Positions 37,061 through 45,776 of a stretch of 64,000 bases of DNA are shown here, one piece after another. Position 1 is the first letter of the stretch. Each line of letters starts with the position of its first letter. Source of the stretch: JAFGPL01 sp963781805 (GTDB lineage: Bacteria; Bacteroidota; Bacteroidia; Bacteroidales; UBA10428); the NCBI GenBank assembly GCA_963781805.1, contig CAWAHF010000004.1, positions 1,426,001-1,490,000 of the forward strand. Reading direction: 5' to 3'. A program made the position numbers and the translations under genes. The notes beneath the pieces are model-generated. The model was not told the origin of the DNA and ran no database searches. It saw nothing but the letters and a program-made list of their open reading frames with translations.

Positions 37061-39127
37061 ATGTATAAAACCCTGATTAAACCCAAAAAAGGCATCCTTC
37101 TAATAATTCTGAACTTTGTATTTACGCTGTCCTTTTCTCAGTTTTTCCTGAGCCCTGAAGAAATTTATAACGAAGGAGTTGAATTTATGTTATCTGAGGA
37201 ATATGCTGAAGCACTGCCTGATTTCAAACATCTTCTGTCAAAGGGCTACACGTCTGCAACTATTTATTACAAAATGGGTATGTGTTATTTAAACATACCG
37301 GGACAGAAAGAAAATTCGATTGAATACCTTGAAAAAGCAGAAACCAAAGCAACTTCAAAATACCAGGGAAAACTGCCAGAGGAGGATGCAGCGCCGCTTG
37401 AGGTACTCTTTTATTTGGGGGAGGCTTACCGAATTAATAATCAGTTTGAAAAATGTCATGATATTCTCTTGGTTTTCAAAGATTCAGTGAATGATAATCC
37501 CGAATGTATTGCCAAGGCAAACTATGAACTGAAAACCTGTGAACATGCAAAGGAGCTCATTAAAGCTAAAATAGACCTTAAGGTGACAAAACCGGATGTA
37601 ATTAATTCAGGTTTTTCAAATTATAATCCTTTGGTCAATAGCAGTGAGTCTTTAATTTATTATATGGAAGCATTGAAATTTTACGATGCCATCATGCAAG
37701 CTGTTGTTGTGGACGGAAACTGGTCACAACCAGAGAATCTGACTTCCAGTCTTAAATCAGATGGCGATTATGAAGTTGTTGACATGTCGGAGGATGGAAA
37801 TACACTGCTTTTGTACCTTTATGACTCTTACACAAAGGGCGATATTTACACCTGTAAGAAACGTGATGGAAAATGGGACAAAATAATAAAGCTGAATGAC
37901 AATATAAATACCCAATTTAACGAAACTCATGCAAGCTTTGCAAACCATGACAATACCCTGTATTTTACAAGTAACAGAAGAGGCGGATTCGGAGGGCTGG
38001 ATATTTATAAATCGGAAAAAGATAAAGATGGAGATTGGGGACCTGCTGTTAATATTGGAAATGTTATAAACACGTTGCATAATGAAGAAACTCCGTTTAT
38101 CTCCAAAGATGGTAAATCACTTTATTTTTGTTCTCAGGGACATTTTAATATGGGTGGATTTGATATTTTCGTATCTCAGTTAACCGGGGAGGGAACATGG
38201 TCCTATCCTTCAAATATCGGATACCCGTTAAATACCACCGACGATGACTTGTTTTATTATCCGTTGAATGATGGCTTAACAGGTTATCATGTGAAGTATT
38301 CCGATAATGTCTCAGGTACTATGGATATTTATCGTTATGAAATTCTTTCGCGTGCAAATCCTGCAAGATTCACGGTAAAAGGACACATCAGTTCGGTAAA
38401 CGAAAATTCTGTTCCTTTCGAGAAAATCAAAATTGCACTAGTAGACAAAACAAAGAATGATACTCTTGATAAAAAACATGCTGATAAAGACGGTGGTTAT
38501 ATGTTTAAACTTCCTTCAGGGGAATTTGAGCTTAATTTTTATTCAGCCAAAAATTTATATCACGAAAAAAAAAGTATAAAACTACCTGATTATTTAACGG
38601 TAGATGAACTTGTTGTAAATACCAGTCTGGATACAGCGCTATTAGCAGAAATTGATACAACCCGGCAACAACAGTTGTTGGCTGAGGTAAACAAAAACAT
38701 TTCTATATCAGATACTTTAATCATTCATTATATTCTTTTTGGTTTTGACCGGTATACGTTGAATAAAGCAAGCCTGAATTATTTGGCAGAACTAATGGAT
38801 ATGCTTAAAAAATATCCTGAAATTACCATCAGTCTGAATGGATATACCGATGCAATTGGAGCTGAATCATATAATAAAATACTCTCAGAGCAAAGGGCAA
38901 ACCAGGTGAAAAAACTTATGCTTTCCGATAACATTCCCGCTACCAGGATAGATGTTAAAGGGCTGGGAGAAGAAAATCCTGTGGCATTAAATACAAATCC
39001 CGATGGATCAGATAATGCCGAAGGAAGAAAATATAATCGCCGTGTGGAAGTTCTTCTAACGAATGTGCCAGATAATCTGATGATAATTTTCCGCTCAGAA
39101 ATACCGGAGGAACTTCGTATAAAGTAA
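37061..39127 (+). CDS. TPR-PD40-CRD-OmpA envelope protein (PorE-like architecture)
   Basis: 688 residues. Signal peptide (FTLSFS), TPRs (30-165; ATIYYKMGMCYLNIPGQKEN), PD40 propeller (180-425; SNRRGGFGGLDIYKSE and CSQGHFNMGGFDIFVS), carboxypeptidase-regulatory-like domain (435-520), and an OmpA-like peptidoglycan-binding domain (555-675; NGYTDAIGAESYNKILSEQR, with the Asp and Arg that bind diaminopimelate). The order is that of PorE, the T9SS periplasmic anchor, but many Bacteroidota paralogues share it, so a T9SS role is not proven. It starts 9 bp after the repeat-containing paralogue. Confidence 0.88.
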   Translation: MYKTLIKPKKGILLIILNFVFTLSFSQFFLSPEEIYNEGVEFMLSEEYAEALPDFKHLLSKGYTSATIYYKMGMCYLNIPGQKENSIEYLEKAETKATSKYQGKLPEEDAAPLEVLFYLGEAYRINNQFEKCHDILLVFKDSVNDNPECIAKANYELKTCEHAKELIKAKIDLKVTKPDVINSGFSNYNPLVNSSESLIYYMEALKFYDAIMQAVVVDGNWSQPENLTSSLKSDGDYEVVDMSEDGNTLLLYLYDSYTKGDIYTCKKRDGKWDKIIKLNDNINTQFNETHASFANHDNTLYFTSNRRGGFGGLDIYKSEKDKDGDWGPAVNIGNVINTLHNEETPFISKDGKSLYFCSQGHFNMGGFDIFVSQLTGEGTWSYPSNIGYPLNTTDDDLFYYPLNDGLTGYHVKYSDNVSGTMDIYRYEILSRANPARFTVKGHISSVNENSVPFEKIKIALVDKTKNDTLDKKHADKDGGYMFKLPSGEFELNFYSAKNLYHEKKSIKLPDYLTVDELVVNTSLDTALLAEIDTTRQQQLLAEVNKNISISDTLIIHYILFGFDRYTLNKASLNYLAELMDMLKKYPEITISLNGYTDAIGAESYNKILSEQRANQVKKLMLSDNIPATRIDVKGLGEENPVALNTNPDGSDNAEGRKYNRRVEVLLTNVPDNLMIIFRSEIPEELRIK

Positions 39128-39321
39128 ATTATTGCACGTAGCTGTATAATATGTATTTTGAATTTACATCATTCATGTTATATAAATAGATCCGTTGTCG
39201 AGAGAATTAAAATTATTGATGAATTATACTGATTTTTCTGCCTATTTTACTAAATTTATATTCTTTTCATAATCTGTTAATAATTAAGATTCTAATTTTA
39301 ATAGACTTTTTTCAATTATTG

Positions 39322-39329
39322 TATCTTTG
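39322..39329 (+). promoter_or_regulatory. Candidate -7 box before the third paralogue
   Basis: TATCTTTG matches TAnnTTTG exactly and ends 23 bp before the ATG at 39353. A T-rich but unconvincing -33 region precedes it. Confidence 0.4.
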
Positions 39330-39352
39330 CTTTAACATCAAAAAAAAACCTC

Positions 39353-41239
39353 ATGAAACGAACTCTAATCCTGGTTTTTATTTTTCTTTTACCCTTGTAC
39401 ACCAGAGCACAGGTTACTGAAGATGTTATGAAAGAATATTTTCTTGATGCAGAGTTTTTTTTAGCACAGGAGGAATACATTGATGCATTATATGATTATA
39501 CCGAATTATATAACAACGGTTTTAAGGAAAATGCCAATATTAATTACAGAATAGGAACATGTTATTTAAATATCCCGGGTCAAAAAGAAAAATCAATACC
39601 TTACTTTCTCGAAGCTGTAAAAAATACGAAAAATAATAACAGGGATAGTGAATTCAGGGAAGATAAGGCCCCCATGGACGCAACCCTTTACCTGGGAAAT
39701 GCTTATAGGGTAAATAACATGCTTGACAAAGCCATTGAAACATATACAAAATATATAAATATATTACCTTCCTCTGATAAAGAAAATATAACCTTTGCAA
39801 ATAATCAAATTGAGGCATGTAAATCTGCAAAAGTATTTATGGCGAAACCGGTGAATCTGGTTAAAACAAATCTGGGAGAACCCATAAATGGAAATTCATC
39901 TAACTTTAAAGCGGTAATTGCAGGGAATGGAAAAAGTATGCTCTATATGAATGAATTACCCTTTTATAATGCAGTTTATTATTCCTCATTTAAAAATGGA
40001 GTATGGACACCACCTGTTAACATTACACCTCAAATTCAGTCGGATGGCGATCAATACGTTTCCTGCGTTTCTTATGACGGAACTGTTCTTTATCTTACCA
40101 AAGAAGATAATTTTAACAGCGATATTTATGTAAGTAAATTGGCAGACAGTCTCTGGCAAAAATCCGAACCTTTGAATAAAAAAATCAATACCAAATACTG
40201 GGAATCACATGCCAGTATTTCGAAAGATGGAAAAACCCTCTACCTTAGCAGTAATCGTAAAGCAAGCCTTGGAGGTATGGATATTTTCAAATCGGTATTA
40301 GATGAAAATGGTGATTGGGATGAACCGGTGAATTTAGGACCAACTATAAATACTGCCTTAAACGAGGACTGTCCCTTTATCACTGAAGATGGTAAAACAC
40401 TTTATTTTAGTTCTCAGGGACATATGGGTATGGGTGGATATGATATATATAAATCTGTTTTAAATGCTAACGGAAGTTGGAGTGAGCCTGTGAATCTTGG
40501 ATATCCTTTGAATACAACTGATGACGATCTTTTCTATTATCCTTTTAAAAATGGCAGGTTTGGATATATGTCTCTGCTTGAACCGGAAGGATATGGAAAA
40601 GAAGATATCTATAAAGTACAGATTGTAACTCCGGGTATGGCAATAGAAGAAGAAGCTGAAGAGCTTACCCAGGAAGTGCCTGAAGAAAAGGTGGTTCAAA
40701 AACTTGAAACAGTTGAAACGCTCCCAAAAATATCTGAAACCACAAAAGACACAATTCTTGAACTCGAAAAGAAAGTGCCTGGTGAGGTTGAACAGGAAAA
40801 GGTAACTGAAACTGCAGCTAAAGAAGAAGTATTACTTACCCCGGCATATTTTGCATTCGACAGTTATACACTTACCCCGCAGGGAAAAGAAGAGCTGGAT
40901 AAAATAGCGGTACTGTCGAAGAAATATTCTGGTTTAACATTCGAACTTATAGGTCTTACAGATGCTATCGGTTCAGCTGAGTATAACAAGATTTTATCTG
41001 TAAAACGTGCAAAAGCTGCTAAAGACTATGTATTATCTCTGGGTGTTGATCCCGGCAAACTGGTTGCCGTCGGATATGGTGAAACCCGGTTTGTTGCAAT
41101 TAATAGTAATCCAGACGGTTCCGATAACCCTGAAGGCCGAAGATATAACCGAAGAGTAGAAGTTGTAATAAAAGGTTCTGACCTCGATAAATTAACTATT
41201 GAGCGTAAAGAAATTCCTGAGAATCTGAGGATAAAATAA
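39353..41239 (+). CDS. TPR-PD40-OmpA envelope protein
   Basis: 628 residues. Signal peptide (LYTRAQ), TPRs (NINYRIGTCYLNIPGQKEKS and APMDATLYLGNAYRVNNML), PD40 propeller (about 185-415; SSQGHMGMGGYDIYKS), a Glu/Val-rich linker (425-490) in place of the regulatory domain, and OmpA domain (500-615; IGLTDAIGSAEYNKILSVKR). It ends IPENLRIK, almost the same as the previous paralogue (IPEELRIK), direct evidence of tandem duplication. It has its own promoter candidate and is followed by a terminator. Confidence 0.9.
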   Translation: MKRTLILVFIFLLPLYTRAQVTEDVMKEYFLDAEFFLAQEEYIDALYDYTELYNNGFKENANINYRIGTCYLNIPGQKEKSIPYFLEAVKNTKNNNRDSEFREDKAPMDATLYLGNAYRVNNMLDKAIETYTKYINILPSSDKENITFANNQIEACKSAKVFMAKPVNLVKTNLGEPINGNSSNFKAVIAGNGKSMLYMNELPFYNAVYYSSFKNGVWTPPVNITPQIQSDGDQYVSCVSYDGTVLYLTKEDNFNSDIYVSKLADSLWQKSEPLNKKINTKYWESHASISKDGKTLYLSSNRKASLGGMDIFKSVLDENGDWDEPVNLGPTINTALNEDCPFITEDGKTLYFSSQGHMGMGGYDIYKSVLNANGSWSEPVNLGYPLNTTDDDLFYYPFKNGRFGYMSLLEPEGYGKEDIYKVQIVTPGMAIEEEAEELTQEVPEEKVVQKLETVETLPKISETTKDTILELEKKVPGEVEQEKVTETAAKEEVLLTPAYFAFDSYTLTPQGKEELDKIAVLSKKYSGLTFELIGLTDAIGSAEYNKILSVKRAKAAKDYVLSLGVDPGKLVAVGYGETRFVAINSNPDGSDNPEGRRYNRRVEVVIKGSDLDKLTIERKEIPENLRIK

Positions 41240-41261
41240 AGAGAATGGATTATTATTTTAG

Positions 41262-41290
41262 AACCCGGATAGTGCAGTACCGGGTTTTAT
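41262..41290 (+). terminator. Rho-independent terminator
   Basis: AACCCGG (41262-41268) pairs with CCGGGTT (41280-41286) around an 11-nt loop, followed by a T-rich tail. It lies 22 bp after the stop of the preceding gene. Confidence 0.7.
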
Positions 41291-41330
41291 TCAAATTAGT
41301 TGTTTCATTTCTTTTTTTGAATAGAATTCC

Positions 41331-41338
41331 TAAATTTG
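41331..41338 (+). promoter_or_regulatory. Candidate -7 box of the fourth paralogue
   Basis: TAAATTTG fits TAnnTTTG and includes the TTG at 41336, so that TTG is unlikely to be translated; ATG 41360 lies 21 bp after the box. Same sequence as the box at 33732. The -33 element is not clear. Confidence 0.35.
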
Positions 41339-41359
41339 AATGACTCAAACTTTTTCAAC

Positions 41360-42661
41360 ATGAAATATTTACACCTTCTTTTTATTTTTATTTTTCCTTT
41401 TGCAATGCATGCTTTTGCTCAGGAAAATGAAACTTCCAAATATAAAGAGTATTTTGATGAAGGTGAGTTTTTTTTCAACAGGGGCGATTACGAAGAGGCT
41501 GTTTATAATTTCTTAAAGCTACTTGATTATCAATCCGATAATGCCAATTTTAATTTTAAGATTGGAGAAAGCTATTTAAATATTCCCGGAAAAGAAACCA
41601 AGGCAATACCCTACTTTGAGAAAGCGATTAAAAGCACAGTTGAGAAAAACAAATATAAGAAGAGATCCTTCGAAGAAACAAATGCTCCTCTGCATGCCTA
41701 TTTCTACCTGGGGAATGCTTATCGTATCAACAATCAACTCGACAAAGCCCTTGAGGCTTACAACACATTCTTATTGTCCCCTTTTTATGCTGGTAATTAT
41801 AATGTTACAATTGTTGAAAATGAGATAAAATCATGCGAACGGGCAAAAATAATTGAAGATAATCCTGTGAAAGTTACACAGGTTCCTTTAAAGGAAAATA
41901 TCAATACCACAGCATCTGAATTATATCCTGTGGTTTCCGGCAATGAAAATCGACTTGTTTTTATTCGCCGGCTCAAGTTTTATGATGCCCTTTATTTCAG
42001 TAAGATGGAAGGAGACAACTGGTCCGATCCTGTAAATATTACTCCGGATATAGGTTCGGATGGAGATTTCTACCCTACTTCACTTTCGGCAAATGGGGAT
42101 GAACTTTACCTGGTGCGTCATACAGATCAGGGTTCCGACATCTACATCAGTCGTTTGGAAAATGACCAATGGACTAAAGCGCAAAAACTCGGGAAAACTA
42201 TCAACTCGCTTTCAAATGAAACCAGCGCTTCTGTTTCCAATAACGGAGAGCTTTTGTTTGTTGCCAGTAATCGCAGAGGAGGAAGCGGAGGGTATGATAT
42301 TTATGTGTCAAGAAAAAATAACAAGGGTGAATGGGGTAAACTTAAAAACCTGGGGAAAAACATAAATACCTCTTTTGATGAAGCTTCTCCGGTGAGCATT
42401 AAAAATGGTAAAATTTTATTCTTTAGCTCTCAGGGACACTTTAATATGGGTGGTTATGACATATTCTATTCAACACTTGAAAACAAAAAATGGAAAAACC
42501 CTGTAAATATTGGTTCACCCATTAATAATACCGGTGACAATACGTTCTATTATCCAATTGGCAATGGTAAAATAGCTTATGTTTCAAAATTTCCCGATGA
42601 AGGTGGAAATGAAGATATTTACAGGTTTGAGATCAGTTCAAATTTGCCTGAATTTAAATAG
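41360..42661 (+). CDS. TPR-PD40 propeller protein without C-terminal anchor
   Basis: 433 residues. Signal peptide (FAMHAFAQ), TPRs (ANFNFKIGESYLNIPGKETK and APLHAYFYLGNAYRINNQL) and propeller (SNRRGGSGGYDIYVSR, SSQGHFNMGGYDIFYSTL), then the chain stops at the propeller end (SSNLPEFK). There is no OmpA, SPOR or TM domain, so it should be a soluble periplasmic or outer-membrane-associated paralogue. No frameshift or relic of a lost domain is visible downstream. The alternative TTG start at 41336 lies inside a -7 box. Confidence 0.87.
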   Translation: MKYLHLLFIFIFPFAMHAFAQENETSKYKEYFDEGEFFFNRGDYEEAVYNFLKLLDYQSDNANFNFKIGESYLNIPGKETKAIPYFEKAIKSTVEKNKYKKRSFEETNAPLHAYFYLGNAYRINNQLDKALEAYNTFLLSPFYAGNYNVTIVENEIKSCERAKIIEDNPVKVTQVPLKENINTTASELYPVVSGNENRLVFIRRLKFYDALYFSKMEGDNWSDPVNITPDIGSDGDFYPTSLSANGDELYLVRHTDQGSDIYISRLENDQWTKAQKLGKTINSLSNETSASVSNNGELLFVASNRRGGSGGYDIYVSRKNNKGEWGKLKNLGKNINTSFDEASPVSIKNGKILFFSSQGHFNMGGYDIFYSTLENKKWKNPVNIGSPINNTGDNTFYYPIGNGKIAYVSKFPDEGGNEDIYRFEISSNLPEFK

Positions 42662-42691
42662 GAAATATTACCATTGTAATTATTTAAAAAG

Positions 42692-42706
42692 ATATCCTGG
42701 GGATAT
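42692..42706. terminator. Possible bidirectional hairpin between convergent genes
   Basis: ATATCC-TGG-GGATAT is a perfect 6-bp stem with 3-nt loop in the short gap between the fourth paralogue and the DUF5686 gene. The T-run is weak, so terminator function is uncertain. Confidence 0.35.
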
Positions 42707-42707
42707 A

Positions 42708-45173
42708 TTAAAATGACAGATGTACAGAAAACCTGATACCAAAGGCACTCACATTTGGTTTATTTAATTCTGTAAACCTCCACATTGCATCTATTCTGAA
42801 AAGCCTGAAAATATTTTCAATACCAACCCCTGCTTCATAATAGGGTTGATTAAGCCCCGAGAGACCGGGAGGAAATTTCATCAGACTCTTATTTTTGTCT
42901 GAAAGATGTCCGAACAGTATATTAGCATTTGCTACTTCGCGCCAGTGAAGTTTGCGAAGCAGTGGAATACGGTTTAGGAAAAAGCCCTGAAAATGTTGTT
43001 CGGCAAATATTCTGAAATATTCATCGCTCACAAATTCGTAATAATTCATCATATTAAACGAAAGCGGATCGTAAGCATATGTTTCATTTCCTTCATGAAG
43101 TTTAAGCAAAGGATAAGGAAGAGTACCGTAGATTTTGCCGTATGTCAGAATATATTTAAAGTAACCCAACGGATTTGTTTCCACCCAGTCTGAGACTTTA
43201 AGGCTGATTTTAAAGTATTCATAATTATTGTCCCAGATGCCCTTAGGACCATAGGTTAAATTCAAATCAAACATCGGATAAGTCGATCCTAAACTTACCC
43301 GTTCAAATTTTCCCCAAAGGAACTTTTCGCGATAGGCAAAGTGAGTACTTAAGGTAATATCTGTAGATGTCACTGATGCCTTTGCAACCGTATCTCCTTC
43401 TGATGTATAATAATTAAATGGAACGTAACCTGTCCCATAGATTGTCTGATGGTTAAATTTCAGTGTATTCGAAAAACCCTGAACCCATTCATGTTCATAA
43501 AACGCATTATACTGATCAACCATTGTCAATTTATAATTGGGATTACGTCTTAGAATTGAAGTTAAATAATTATCATCCAGAAAAGCATTTTCACTTTTTC
43601 CCAGTTGCCTGATATCATGGTAATAAGCGACGGTTGCTGTTCGTCTTGGATTAACATTAAACATATACTGACAATATAATCCGTATTTAATCTGATTATC
43701 CCTGAATCCATAAGCTATATGGCCGCCCGGCATAATTTTGGTACTGAATTTGTTGCTGGTTCTCCCTCCCAACCTTAGCCTCAAACCTTCAATCGGATTA
43801 TTGCTGATGGTGGTATAATACGGACCATATTCAAACAGTCCCGATACAATGTAATAGTTAGTAAGCATATTCACAAAACCATTCACCAACTTAAATTTTG
43901 GTACGCTTTTTACCGAATCGACCATCTGATAAGTTTTCTTATCATCATCGGTCAGTTCCGCTTTACGGTGCTTTACCCAATAGGCATTATCCCTGTCAAT
44001 TTTGTTATCGAGCACATACGTATCTGTGGTCATTTTCTCTACCGTTTCCGGAACAGGACGATCAAGTACGATGCTATCGTAAACAGCAGTCTTACGACCA
44101 AAGAAACCATACACCTTTTCAAATACATTGAAATCTACAACCAAATCTTCATTTGTTAAAAACCAGGTAGTGTCGTTAACTTTATTGTATTCATAGGTTG
44201 CAATCATATCTTTCAGCAGGTTCAGGTTAACATCCGACGAAACCCTGAGCTGTATTTTCTTTATGGCAAATGAAGTATCAGCCACCCAGAAAAATCCATG
44301 AAATGTTCTTTCCTGCGTTCGTTTGGGTTTGAAAGATATTTTGTAACACCAGCTGTTATCGATGGTAGCGCTGTCATCGAGATGATATTTATAATACAGC
44401 CGTCCAAAATCGGCAATGGGACTGATGAATCCGGGATCAAAAAAAACAATAAAATTGTCATAGATATTCATTTGCTGATACATGCGCCCGGAAAATTGAG
44501 AAACCGTCTTGTTTTCGATCCCACTTACTTTAAATGCCTCAATAACCTCGCGATTAACGGGTGGATTCTTTGAATAATACATTTTTGAAACCGTTTCGGA
44601 TATCAACAGGGGTAGGTAATTTTTGTTAAATACTTCAGAGGAATCCATGTAATCGAAAATAAAGTTGAAATCTTTTAAAAAACGCCTGTCTTTTAATTTC
44701 TCCCTGATATTGTTCATATCAAGTCTCAGTTTGGTGTATGCTCTATATTGATATGACTCCAGACGCGAAGGATTGTTCTGTTTTTTATGATTGTCGATTT
44801 CCCTCAATAACCGAAAAGCAGGATTCTCACCCGGACGTACCACAACTGCTTCAATATTTATGCTGGTAGGAACCAGTTTTACATTAAATGTCTGTTCTTT
44901 TCCTTTAACTATCGGTAGACGCTTAATCTCATAGCCAAGACTTGAAATAAAAAGGGTATCTGTAGCTTTGAGCGTGGATAAGAAAAATGAACCGTCCATT
45001 TCGCTGATAGTACCAACAGGACTGTGTTGAAAACCAATATTACAAAACGGGATTGGTTCCTTTGTTTCGCTGTCTATTACCTTACCCGATACAACGGTTT
45101 TCTGAGCATAAAGCACATAACCGGTAAATAAAATAAGTAATGAGAAAAATATCCGTTTTCTTAACATCCACAC
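42708..45173 (-). CDS. DUF5686 / carboxypeptidase-like regulatory domain outer-membrane barrel protein
   Basis: 821 residues. Signal peptide (FTGYVLYAQ), then an N-terminal carboxypeptidase-regulatory-like plug domain (25-105; VVSGKVIDSETKEPIPFCNI), a middle domain (about 120-400) and a beta-barrel-type C-terminus with alternating aromatic strands ending in phenylalanine (FGIRFSVHLSF). This is the common Bacteroidota DUF5686 architecture, related to TonB-dependent receptors but without a TonB-box plug. Function unknown. It interrupts the run of TPR-PD40 genes on the opposite strand. Confidence 0.85.
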   Translation of the reverse strand: MWMLRKRIFFSLLILFTGYVLYAQKTVVSGKVIDSETKEPIPFCNIGFQHSPVGTISEMDGSFFLSTLKATDTLFISSLGYEIKRLPIVKGKEQTFNVKLVPTSINIEAVVVRPGENPAFRLLREIDNHKKQNNPSRLESYQYRAYTKLRLDMNNIREKLKDRRFLKDFNFIFDYMDSSEVFNKNYLPLLISETVSKMYYSKNPPVNREVIEAFKVSGIENKTVSQFSGRMYQQMNIYDNFIVFFDPGFISPIADFGRLYYKYHLDDSATIDNSWCYKISFKPKRTQERTFHGFFWVADTSFAIKKIQLRVSSDVNLNLLKDMIATYEYNKVNDTTWFLTNEDLVVDFNVFEKVYGFFGRKTAVYDSIVLDRPVPETVEKMTTDTYVLDNKIDRDNAYWVKHRKAELTDDDKKTYQMVDSVKSVPKFKLVNGFVNMLTNYYIVSGLFEYGPYYTTISNNPIEGLRLRLGGRTSNKFSTKIMPGGHIAYGFRDNQIKYGLYCQYMFNVNPRRTATVAYYHDIRQLGKSENAFLDDNYLTSILRRNPNYKLTMVDQYNAFYEHEWVQGFSNTLKFNHQTIYGTGYVPFNYYTSEGDTVAKASVTSTDITLSTHFAYREKFLWGKFERVSLGSTYPMFDLNLTYGPKGIWDNNYEYFKISLKVSDWVETNPLGYFKYILTYGKIYGTLPYPLLKLHEGNETYAYDPLSFNMMNYYEFVSDEYFRIFAEQHFQGFFLNRIPLLRKLHWREVANANILFGHLSDKNKSLMKFPPGLSGLNQPYYEAGVGIENIFRLFRIDAMWRFTELNKPNVSAFGIRFSVHLSF

Positions 45174-45776
45174 CCATTTTTAATAAAGACAAATAGCATC
45201 TGTTAAAGATGCTTTTTGCGATGCAAATATATAACAATGCCACCTAAGAGTAATCAATTGATGAGGATTATTTGAAAGGGATGGTGATGGAATTTTTGCA
45301 CTGGTAATCACTTCTGCTTTGGATACCAACTTTAACCGTATTATTAGATAATAATGCGAATTAAGGGTCGAAATCAAATATATGGACTTTATCTTTGTGA
45401 ATCTTTGTGTCTTAGCGACTTAGTGGCAATGGGAAGATAGCCACAAACCTGCCCGACGCATTGCTTTGGCAGGCGGGTGCACAAATTCACTAAGTATCAT
45501 TAAGGTAAGTTTGCATAATACTGATTCCAAATTATATATGCTAATAAGTTTTAACCCTTAATTCGCATAATTAACCAATAAATATCAATTATTTATTTCA
45601 GGTTGAGATTATAAAATCCCTCTGACAATATTAAAAAGATTATTAATTAAGTCCACAAGGGACAAAATATTGGCAGCCAATCATCAGAAAACCCTAAAAA
45701 GTACCGACAGGTACGAAACAAATAATCTCAAAAGGATTATGCTATGTATAGAATTAAATATTCGTATTATCAACAA
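45174..45776. other. Gene-free region holding a MITE-like element
   Basis: 603 bp between two minus-strand genes. The central 225 bp are an imperfect palindromic element described separately. The flanks have no open frame of note; a 65-codon minus-strand frame overlapping the element looks spurious. The upstream promoter of the DUF5686 gene should lie near 45180-45260. Confidence 0.7.
45349..45573. mobile_element. MITE-like palindromic element with 20-bp terminal inverted repeats
   Basis: Arms at 45349-45368 (TAATAATGCGAATTAAGGGT) and 45554-45573 (its reverse complement, 19 of 20 matching). Nested inside are ACTTAGTG / CACTAAGT (near 45418 and 45490) and a GC-rich CCTGCC...GGCAGG hairpin (near 45450-45475). 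No coding capacity. A target-site duplication was not evident. It also contains the CTTTGTG-type tract (CTTTGTGAATCTTTGTGTC) that I recall as a frequent intergenic repeat. Confidence 0.6.

Noticed and set aside
45180..45377. 65-codon minus-strand frame overlapping the MITE-like element
   Set aside because: Overlaps the terminal inverted repeat and has no recognisable protein features.
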